A stretch of 64,000 nt of DNA from Pseudomonas oryzihabitans (lineage in GTDB: Bacteria > Pseudomonadota > Gammaproteobacteria > Pseudomonadales > Pseudomonadaceae). Shown one piece after another: positions 54,073-61,117 of this stretch. Location of the stretch: contig NZ_CP017024.1 of the NCBI RefSeq assembly GCF_014522265.1, forward strand, positions 4,598,501 to 4,662,500, written 5' to 3'. The translations under genes and the position numbers were made by a program. How positions within the stretch are numbered: position 1 is the first letter of the stretch; the number at the start of each line of letters is the position of its first letter. The notes under the pieces were generated by a model. That model was not told the DNA's origin. It saw nothing but the letters and a program-made list of their open reading frames with translations, and did no database searches.

Positions 54073-55316
54073 AGCTCGATCCCCGGCTGGCGCCCCTGGT
54101 ACGGGCGCGCACCGGCCTGGCCATCGCCGACGACATGCTCGGTCGCGCCATCCGCCAGCGCCTGCGCGAGCGCCAGGAGGGCGATGCGGAGGACTACATG
54201 GCGCGCGTCCTCGACGACGAAGCGGAATTCGCCGATCTGCTGGACCTGCTGGTCATTCCCGAGACCTGGTTCTTTCGCGATCCCCAGGCCATCGCCCATG
54301 CCGCCCGCTTCGCCCAGGAACGCCATGCCCGCAGCGGCGCACCGGTGCGGCTGCTCAGCCTGCCCTGCTCCACCGGGGAAGAGCCCTATACCCTGGCCAT
54401 GGCGCTGTTCGACACCGGCCTGCCGGCCCAGGCCTTCGAGGTGACCGCGGTGGATATCAACGAGCCGTCCCTGGAGCGCGCCCGCCGCGGCCTCTATGGG
54501 CGCAATTCCTTTCGCGCCCGCGACCTGAGCTTTCGCGATCGCTATTTCGCACCCGAGGGCGATCGCCATCGCCTGGCCGAACGGGTGCGCAACCAAGTGC
54601 GTTTTCGCCAGGGCAACATCCTGCAGCTGGGCAGCCTGCGCGACGGCACCGCCTTCGACGTGGTGCTCTGCCGCAACCTGCTGATCTATTTCGACGACCA
54701 GACCCAGGGCCGCGCCCTCAGTCACCTGGCCGCGCTCATGCACGACGACGGCCTGCTCTGCGTCGGCAGTTCGGAGATGGTCAGCGCCATGCGCCACGGC
54801 TTCGCCAGCCTGGGCGTGGCCCACGCCTCCGCCCTGGTCAAACGTCAGGCCGTCGCCCCCGAACAACCGCGCCCGCCCACACCGGCTGCGCCGCCACGGC
54901 GCAAGGCCGCGCCGCGCCCACCCGCGGCGGCGAACCTGCCTGCGCGCCTGCGCGCCAGAAGCACGCCTTCACCTGCCCCGGCTACCCCCGTCTCCGCCGC
55001 CCCTGCGCCGCTCGAAGAAGCCCGGCGCCTGGCCGATGCCGGGCGCGGCACCGAAGCCGAGGCGCTGTTGCGCAACCTGCTCGAGACGGATCGCAGCCAG
55101 GCCGGTGCCCACTTCCTGCTGGCGCTGATCCTGCCCGACGCCCGCGCCGCCGAAGCCGAGCGGGCGCTGCGCCAGGCACTTTATCTGGAGCCAGGCCACT
55201 ACCCCGCCCTCTGTCGCCTGGCGCTGATCTGTGAAAGAGCCGGCCGACTCGACGAAGCCGGACGCCTGCGCGAACGGGCCGCGCGCATCCAGACCCGCGC
55301 CGGTGACGAGGCATGA
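54069..55316 (+). CDS. wspC: CheR-type methyltransferase with C-terminal TPR region
   Basis: A 415-residue protein. The N-terminal ~270 residues form a CheR methyltransferase: LLSLPCSTGEEPYTLAMAL (SAM site, core near residues 96-108) and VVLCRNLLIYFD near residue 199-210. A Pro/Ala-rich linker leads to TPR-like helices (about 320-410; AHFLLALILPDARAAEAERAL). It methylates glutamates of WspA to adapt the signal. It starts at GTG 54069 with a 4-nt overlap with wspB. The TPR part is typical of WspC. Confidence 0.9.
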   Translation: MKLDPRLAPLVRARTGLAIADDMLGRAIRQRLRERQEGDAEDYMARVLDDEAEFADLLDLLVIPETWFFRDPQAIAHAARFAQERHARSGAPVRLLSLPCSTGEEPYTLAMALFDTGLPAQAFEVTAVDINEPSLERARRGLYGRNSFRARDLSFRDRYFAPEGDRHRLAERVRNQVRFRQGNILQLGSLRDGTAFDVVLCRNLLIYFDDQTQGRALSHLAALMHDDGLLCVGSSEMVSAMRHGFASLGVAHASALVKRQAVAPEQPRPPTPAAPPRRKAAPRPPAAANLPARLRARSTPSPAPATPVSAAPAPLEEARRLADAGRGTEAEALLRNLLETDRSQAGAHFLLALILPDARAAEAERALRQALYLEPGHYPALCRLALICERAGRLDEAGRLRERAARIQTRAGDEA

Positions 55317-55840
55317 GCCTGAACCGTGAACTCAGCGCCCTGGAGCGCGCCGCCTGGGCCGAGCACTATGCCGAGCCGCTGGACGATCGCCAGGCGCGCT
55401 CGGCCAGTGCGCTGGTCTTTCGCCTCGGCGCGGAATGGCTGGGGCTGCCGGGCAGTTGCCTGGTGACCGCCACCGAACCCACCGCCGTGCACCGCGTCCC
55501 GCACCGGCGCTCGCCACTGCTGCGCGGCATCGTCCCGGTGCGCGGTCAGCTGCAGCCCTGCATCGCCCTGGAGCTGCTGCTGGCGGTGGCGCCGGCTGAA
55601 CAGACCCGCGGCTTTCCGCGCCTGTTGCTGCTGCATGTCGGGCGCCGCGACTGGGCGGTGCAGGTCGACGAGGTGCTGGGCCTGCAGCGCTATGCCCCGG
55701 GCGAGGTGCAGCCGCCGCCAGCCACCCTGGGCGGCGAGTTGCTCAGCTACCTGGGCGGCGTCTATCGCGAAGGCGCGCACCAGGTCGGCCTGCTCGAGCT
55801 GACGCGCCTGGAGCGGGCCCTGGAAGAGGCGCTGCGATGA
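55313..55840 (+). CDS. wspD: CheW-type adaptor protein
   Basis: A 175-residue second CheW-like protein. The CheW pattern is seen in VHRVPHRRSPLLRGIVPVRGQLQPCIAL (core LLRGIVPVRGQ near residues 63-73). It overlaps wspC and wspE by 4 nt each (ATGA), which shows translational coupling along the operon. In the Wsp system WspB and WspD together couple WspA to WspE. Confidence 0.9.
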   Translation: MSLNRELSALERAAWAEHYAEPLDDRQARSASALVFRLGAEWLGLPGSCLVTATEPTAVHRVPHRRSPLLRGIVPVRGQLQPCIALELLLAVAPAEQTRGFPRLLLLHVGRRDWAVQVDEVLGLQRYAPGEVQPPPATLGGELLSYLGGVYREGAHQVGLLELTRLERALEEALR

Positions 55841-58023
55841 GTCAGCCGCCGCGCGATGTGCGCGAGATGTCGCTCTACGATCTCTTCGCCAGCGAGGTGC
55901 AGAGTCATCTGCAGGCGCTGGATGCCGGTCTGTTGCGCCTGGAGCGCGACCCCAGCGACACCGGGGTGATCGAGCCGATGATGCGCGCGGCCCATTCCAT
56001 CAAGGGCGCGGCGCGCATCGTCGACCTCGACGGCCTGGTGGAGCTGGCCCACGCCATGGAGGACTGCCTGGTCGCGGTCCAGGCCGGACGTCGCCAGCTC
56101 GGCCCGGCGGACCTCGATCGGCTGTTTCGCTGCGTCGACGTCCTCGGCGAGGTCAGTCGCCTGGACGAGGCCGCCAGCGCCCGCTGGCAGCGCGAACAGC
56201 GCGATAGCCAGCGGGCGCTGGCGCAGGCGCTGAGCGCTGGCGCGGGCGATCCGCCGCCAGCGGCCGCAGGCGCCCCCCGTGAGTCGGCGCCGGCGCCCGT
56301 CGTACCCGAAGAACCAGCCCCCGACGTCGAGCGCGGCCGGGACCCGCTGCGGGTGGACAGCGGTCGCTTCAACCAGATTCTCGCCCTCACCAGCGAAGCC
56401 CGGGTCATGGGCCTCGGCCTGCATGGCCTGGTCCAGGGTTTCCAGGGCTATCGCGCGGAATTGCAGGGCCTGTTCGGCCAGGCCCAGGCGGTCAGCAGCG
56501 AAGTGCGTCAGCGCCAGGAAGGGTTGCTCGATCGCTATCAGCAGCAGCTGCAGGCGCTGGAAGCCTACGAGCGGCGCCTGCTCGGGGTCTGCCAGGGTCT
56601 GCTGGACGAGGTGCTGGGGGTGCGCATGCGCCCGCTGCGCGATGCCGTCCAGGGCTTTCCGCGGCTGGTGCGCGACCTGGCCCGGGGCCTGGACAAGGAC
56701 GCCATGCTGCAGGTGGACGGCGCCGACACCCTGATCGATCGGGAGGTGCTGGCGCGACTGGAAAGCCCGCTCAATCACCTCTTGCGCAACGCCGTCGACC
56801 ATGGCCTGGAAACCCCGGCCGAACGCCGCGCCCTGGGCAAGCCCGAGTGCGGCCAGATCCGCCTGGAGGCCCGCCATGTCGCCGGCCGCCTGCAGGTCAG
56901 CCTGCACGACGACGGCCGCGGCCTGGACCTGGAGCGCATCCGCGCCGCGGTCATCGCCCGGCGCCTTAGTCCGGCGCCGGTGGCCGCCGAGCTGAGCCCG
57001 GCGGAGTTGCTGGAGTTTCTGCTGCTGCCCGGCTTCAGTCTCAAGGAGACGGTGACCGAGCTGTCCGGTCGCGGGGTGGGCCTGGACGTGGTGGCCGACG
57101 CCATTCGCGCCCTGGATGGCGAGGTGCGCCTGGAAACCCGGCCGGGGCTGGGCTTCAGTACCCACCTGCTGGTACCGGTCAGTCGCTCCATCGTCCGGGC
57201 GCTGATCGTCGACATCGCCGGCGAGGCCTATGCCCTGCCGGTCAATCGCATCGAACGGGTGCTGCGCCTGGATCCGGCCGAGGTGCACTCGCTGGAGGGC
57301 AAGGCCTTCTTCCTGCTCGGCGAGGATCGCCTGGGGCTGGTCGCGGCGCATCAGCTGCTGGAGCTGGATGGCGCGCCGCCCAGCGGCGATCTCGCCGTGC
57401 TGGTGATCGGTGGTGGTGACCGGCGCTACGGGCTGGTGGTGGATCGCCTGCGCGGCGAACAGGGCCTGGCGCTCAAGCCGCTGGACGAGATCTTCGGCAA
57501 GTTGCGCTCGGTCATCGCCGGGGCGCTGCTCGACGACGGCAGCCCGGTGCTCCTGCTGGACGTGGCCGACCTGCTCACCGGCATCGAGCGACTGCTCGGC
57601 GAGGGCCGCCTGCGGCAGGTGCAGAGCGGCGCGGCCACGGACAACCGCAGGGTCAAGCGAGTCCTGGTGGTGGACGACTCCCTCACCGTGCGCGAGATGG
57701 AGCGCAAGCTCCTGGAAGGCCAGGGTTATCACGTGGAAGTGGCGGTGGACGGCATGGACGGCTGGAACGCCGTGCGCGCCGGTGAATTCGACATGCTGCT
57801 ATCGGACATCGACATGCCGCGCATGAACGGTATCGAGCTGGTGGAACTGGTGCGCCGCGATCCGCGTCTGCATGCCCTGCCGGTGATGATCGTCTCCTAC
57901 AAGGATCGCCCGGAAGATCGGCTCAAGGGCATGCAGGCCGGTGCCGACTACTATCTGACCAAGGGCAGCTTCCACGACGACGCCCTGATCACCGCCGTGC
58001 AGGACCTCATCGGAGCGCCATGA
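55837..58023 (+). CDS. wspE: CheA-type hybrid histidine kinase with receiver domain
   Basis: A 728-residue kinase. The phosphotransfer histidine lies in AHSIKGAARI (His-53). The catalytic ATPase has NHLLRNAVDHGLE, DDGRGLD and SGRGVGLDVV, followed by a CheW-like regulatory domain (about residues 440-590). A receiver domain ends the protein (LVVDDSLTVREMERKLLEG; acceptor Asp in LLSDIDMP). It phosphorylates WspR and WspF upon WspA signalling. Overlaps of 4 nt with wspD and wspF. Confidence 0.93.
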   Translation: MSQPPRDVREMSLYDLFASEVQSHLQALDAGLLRLERDPSDTGVIEPMMRAAHSIKGAARIVDLDGLVELAHAMEDCLVAVQAGRRQLGPADLDRLFRCVDVLGEVSRLDEAASARWQREQRDSQRALAQALSAGAGDPPPAAAGAPRESAPAPVVPEEPAPDVERGRDPLRVDSGRFNQILALTSEARVMGLGLHGLVQGFQGYRAELQGLFGQAQAVSSEVRQRQEGLLDRYQQQLQALEAYERRLLGVCQGLLDEVLGVRMRPLRDAVQGFPRLVRDLARGLDKDAMLQVDGADTLIDREVLARLESPLNHLLRNAVDHGLETPAERRALGKPECGQIRLEARHVAGRLQVSLHDDGRGLDLERIRAAVIARRLSPAPVAAELSPAELLEFLLLPGFSLKETVTELSGRGVGLDVVADAIRALDGEVRLETRPGLGFSTHLLVPVSRSIVRALIVDIAGEAYALPVNRIERVLRLDPAEVHSLEGKAFFLLGEDRLGLVAAHQLLELDGAPPSGDLAVLVIGGGDRRYGLVVDRLRGEQGLALKPLDEIFGKLRSVIAGALLDDGSPVLLLDVADLLTGIERLLGEGRLRQVQSGAATDNRRVKRVLVVDDSLTVREMERKLLEGQGYHVEVAVDGMDGWNAVRAGEFDMLLSDIDMPRMNGIELVELVRRDPRLHALPVMIVSYKDRPEDRLKGMQAGADYYLTKGSFHDDALITAVQDLIGAP

Positions 58024-59057
58024 GAATCGCCATCGTCAACGATCTGCTGCTTGCCACCGAGGCCTTGCGTCGCCTGCTGATCGGCGACGGGCGCCATACG
58101 GTCGCCTGGATCGCCCATGACGGTGAGGAAGCCGTGGCGCGCTGCGCCGAGGACCGCCCGGATCTGATCCTCATGGACCTGCAGATGCCCCGCCTGGACG
58201 GCATCGAGGCAACGCGCCGGATCATGGCGCAGTCGCCCTGCGCCATCCTCATGGTCACCGCCACCCCCGACGACTGCGAAGGGGTGTTTCGCGCCATGGG
58301 CGCCGGCGCCCTCGACGTGACCGCTACCCCGGCCTTGAGCGGCGGTGCCGATGGTGGCGCCCTGCTGCGCAAGATCGCCCGTATCGAACCTCTGGTGCGA
58401 CTGCCCGAACGGGCCTCGCGCCCGCCCCAGGCCAGCGCTGCCACGCCGAGCACCGCGGCCGAGGCCACCCGCGACAGCCTGGTGGCCATCGGTGCCTCCA
58501 CGGGTGGACCGGCGGCCCTGGTCAGCCTGTTCGAGGCCTGGGCGCCCACCCAGGAGGCCAGCGTGGTACTGGTGCAACATATCGACCGCCGCTTCGCCCC
58601 CAGTTTCATCGGTTGGCTCGGCACCCAGATCGCCTGGCCGGTCACCGCCGCCATGCCCGGCGCCCTGCCGGAGCCCGGCCACGTCGCCGTGGCCCTGGGC
58701 GACGACCACCTGCTGCTGGATGAGCGCGGCCGCTTCGCCTATACCACCGAGCCGGTGGACTACCCCTATCGTCCCTCCGTGGATGTGTTCTTTACCCAGC
58801 TCGCCAGCCACCCGCTGCGGGCCAGCAAGGCCCTGGGCATCCTGCTGACCGGCATGGGCCGCGATGGCGCCAGCGGCCTCTATGCCCTACGCCAGAGCGG
58901 CTGCCCGACCCTGGCCCAGGACGAGGCCAGCTGTGCCGTATACGGCATGCCCGCGGCTGCGGTTAGAATGGGCGCCGCGGAGCGCATTCTCAGCCCCGCG
59001 CAGATCGGCGCCTGGCTGCAAAGACGCTTCGGCAACGGCTCGCGTAACATGACATGA
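58020..59057 (+). CDS. wspF: CheB-type response regulator methylesterase
   Basis: A 345-residue protein with an N-terminal receiver (acceptor Asp-53 in LMDLQMPRLDG) and a C-terminal methylesterase. The catalytic Ser is in AIGASTGGP, the His in VQHIDRRFAPSF and the Asp in LLTGMGRDGASGL. WspF demethylates WspA and so tones the signal down. Loss-of-function mutations in its homologue in P. aeruginosa give wrinkly, high-c-di-GMP colonies. The reading frame here is intact. It starts at the ATG overlapping the wspE stop. Confidence 0.93.
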   Translation: MRIAIVNDLLLATEALRRLLIGDGRHTVAWIAHDGEEAVARCAEDRPDLILMDLQMPRLDGIEATRRIMAQSPCAILMVTATPDDCEGVFRAMGAGALDVTATPALSGGADGGALLRKIARIEPLVRLPERASRPPQASAATPSTAAEATRDSLVAIGASTGGPAALVSLFEAWAPTQEASVVLVQHIDRRFAPSFIGWLGTQIAWPVTAAMPGALPEPGHVAVALGDDHLLLDERGRFAYTTEPVDYPYRPSVDVFFTQLASHPLRASKALGILLTGMGRDGASGLYALRQSGCPTLAQDEASCAVYGMPAAAVRMGAAERILSPAQIGAWLQRRFGNGSRNMT

Positions 59058-59153
59058 AAGGTCGCCAACAGGAGCGTTGGACGGCGCAGTGGCAGGGATT
59101 GGCCAAGAAGAGACGCGGGACGCCCGACCCCGCCCGCACAAGGACTCGCAGTA

Positions 59154-60200
59154 ATGGCCACGCATGAGGGTAACGCCCAGGATAGCCTGACCGCACCCAA
59201 GGTGCGCCTGCTGCTGGTGGACGATCAGCTGATCATCATCGAAGCCTTGCGGCGGATGATCGCCGATCAGCCCGACATCGAGCTGCATTACTGCCTGGAC
59301 GCGCACCAGGCGGTCAACATGGCCCTGCAACTCAAGCCCACGGTGGTCCTGCAGGACCTGATCATGCCCGAGATCGACGGTCTGGAAACGGTCAGGCGCT
59401 TCCGCGCCGAACCGGCCCTGCGCGACGTGCCCATCGTGGTGCTCTCCTCCAAGGAGGATCCCCAGGTCAAGGCGCAGAGCTTCGCGACTGGTGCCAACGA
59501 CTATCTGGTCAAGCTGCCCGACAAGCTGGAACTGCTGGCGCGGGTGCGCTACCACTCCGAGGCCCACGTCCTGCGCGCCCAGCGCGACGAGGCCTTTCGC
59601 TTCCTGCGCGAGAGCCAGCGCCAGCTCGCCGAAGCCAATATCCAGTTGCAGAAGCTGGTGGCCATTGACAGCCTCACCGGCATCAACAACCGCCGTCATT
59701 TCGATCAGACCTACGAAGGCGAATGGCTGCGCGCCCGGCGCAATCGCCAGCCGCTGGCGCTGCTGCTGTGCGATGTCGACCACTTCAAGCGCTACAACGA
59801 CACCTATGGCCATCTCAGCGGCGATCTCTGCCTGAAGAAGGTGGCGGCGGTGCTCACCGAGCAACTCAAGCGCCCGGCCGATCTGGTGGCCCGCTACGGC
59901 GGCGAGGAATTCGCCATGGTGCTGCCGGAGACCGATGCCGAAGGCGCGCTCAAGGTCGCCGAAGCCTGCCGTGCCGGGGTGGAACGGCTGCAGGTGGCGC
60001 ACTCCGGCAGCGACCTCGGTTTCGTCACCATCTCCATCGGCGTCGGCAGCATCCAGCCGCAGAGCGGCGACGATCACGAAGCCTTCATCGAATGCACCGA
60101 CCAGGCGCTGTACCAGGCCAAGGCCGAAGGCCGCAACCGGGTGCATCTGGTCAAGGGCGGCAAGGAGCTGGCGGCCCAGGGCGTTTCGCCAACCGGCTAG
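59154..60200 (+). CDS. wspR: Response-regulator diguanylate cyclase
   Basis: A 348-residue protein with a receiver domain (acceptor Asp-68 in VLQDLIMPEIDG), a coiled-coil linker (about residues 135-170) and a GGDEF domain with GGEEF at 249-253. The inhibitory site R240-x-x-D243 is intact (RPAD), so product feedback should work. Phosphorylated WspR makes c-di-GMP and promotes exopolysaccharide and biofilm. A 96-nt gap separates it from wspF. The TAG stop shares a CTAG tetranucleotide with the stop of the opposite gene. Confidence 0.94.
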   Translation: MATHEGNAQDSLTAPKVRLLLVDDQLIIIEALRRMIADQPDIELHYCLDAHQAVNMALQLKPTVVLQDLIMPEIDGLETVRRFRAEPALRDVPIVVLSSKEDPQVKAQSFATGANDYLVKLPDKLELLARVRYHSEAHVLRAQRDEAFRFLRESQRQLAEANIQLQKLVAIDSLTGINNRRHFDQTYEGEWLRARRNRQPLALLLCDVDHFKRYNDTYGHLSGDLCLKKVAAVLTEQLKRPADLVARYGGEEFAMVLPETDAEGALKVAEACRAGVERLQVAHSGSDLGFVTISIGVGSIQPQSGDDHEAFIECTDQALYQAKAEGRNRVHLVKGGKELAAQGVSPTG

Positions 60201-61111
60201 AAGCTGCGACTGACCAGGCGATTACGCCCTTCGGCCTTGGCCTGGTAGAGCAGGTTGTCGGCGGCCTTGAGCAGCCCGTCCGGAGTCTGTTCGGGGGTCG
60301 GATTGCAGCAGGCCAGGCCCATGCTCATGGTTAGCCAGAGGCGGTCCTCCGCCAGCGGATGAGCGATGCGCAACTCGGCGATGCCCTGCCGGCAGCGCTC
60401 CAGCACCGCTTCCGCCGCCGTGCGCGTGGCGCCCGGTAGCAGGAGCACGAATTCCTCCCCGCCATAGCGCGCCAGGCAGTCCCGCTCGCGGATGCGCTGC
60501 TCCAGCACCTGGGCGACCCGCGCCAGCGCCTGATCCCCGGCGCCGTGGCCGTGGGTATCGTTGTACTGCTTGAAGTAATCGATATCGAGCATGGCGATGG
60601 CCAGCGAACCCCGCCGGCTGACCGCCAGCTGCCACTCGATCGTCAGCTGCTCGTCGAAGCGACGGCGATTGCCCACCGCAGTCAGCGGATCCATGTGCGC
60701 CAATTCCTCCAGCAGCCGCCGCTGACGGGCCAGTTGCAGGTGCAGCCGCACCCGCGCCAGCACGGCCAGTGGATTGAAGGGCTTCTGGATGAAGTCGCTG
60801 GCGCCCAGCTCGAAGCACTCCACCTCGCGGTGCAGGTCGTTGGCCGCGGTGATGAAGATCACCGGGATGGCGCTGGTCTCGGCGCGGCGCTTGAACAGCT
60901 GGATCAGCTGCAGGCCGTCGATGCCGGGCATCACCACGTCCAGCAGGATCAGATCCGGGTGTTCGCGGGCGGCCTTGGTCAGTGCCTGGACCCCGCTCTT
61001 GGCCAGCATGATGCGCGCCTCGTTGCGCAACAGATCGCCGAGGACGCGCAGATTGCTCTTCTGATCGTCGACGATAAGGATCAACGGCAGCTCGGGACGA
61101 CGCCCCTCCAT
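60197..61111 (-). CDS. Response-regulator diguanylate cyclase, second copy
   Basis: A 304-residue receiver-GGDEF protein. The acceptor Asp is near residue 58 (LLDVVMPGIDG), a helix links to the GGDEF domain (GGEEF near 217-221) and the inhibitory site R-x-x-D (RERD, near 208-211) is present. It should also make c-di-GMP under feedback control. It is convergent with wspR and lies 6 nt downstream of the hybrid kinase gene, which is the likely phosphodonor. The start is ATG 61111; a TTG two codons upstream is possible. Confidence 0.88.
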   Translation of the reverse strand: MEGRRPELPLILIVDDQKSNLRVLGDLLRNEARIMLAKSGVQALTKAAREHPDLILLDVVMPGIDGLQLIQLFKRRAETSAIPVIFITAANDLHREVECFELGASDFIQKPFNPLAVLARVRLHLQLARQRRLLEELAHMDPLTAVGNRRRFDEQLTIEWQLAVSRRGSLAIAMLDIDYFKQYNDTHGHGAGDQALARVAQVLEQRIRERDCLARYGGEEFVLLLPGATRTAAEAVLERCRQGIAELRIAHPLAEDRLWLTMSMGLACCNPTPEQTPDGLLKAADNLLYQAKAEGRNRLVSRSF

Positions 61112-61117
61112 CGGCAA

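Noticed and set aside
55762-57732. A 656-codon open frame antisense to wspE
   Set aside because: Composition is typical of a shadow frame and the opposite strand encodes a clear CheA kinase.
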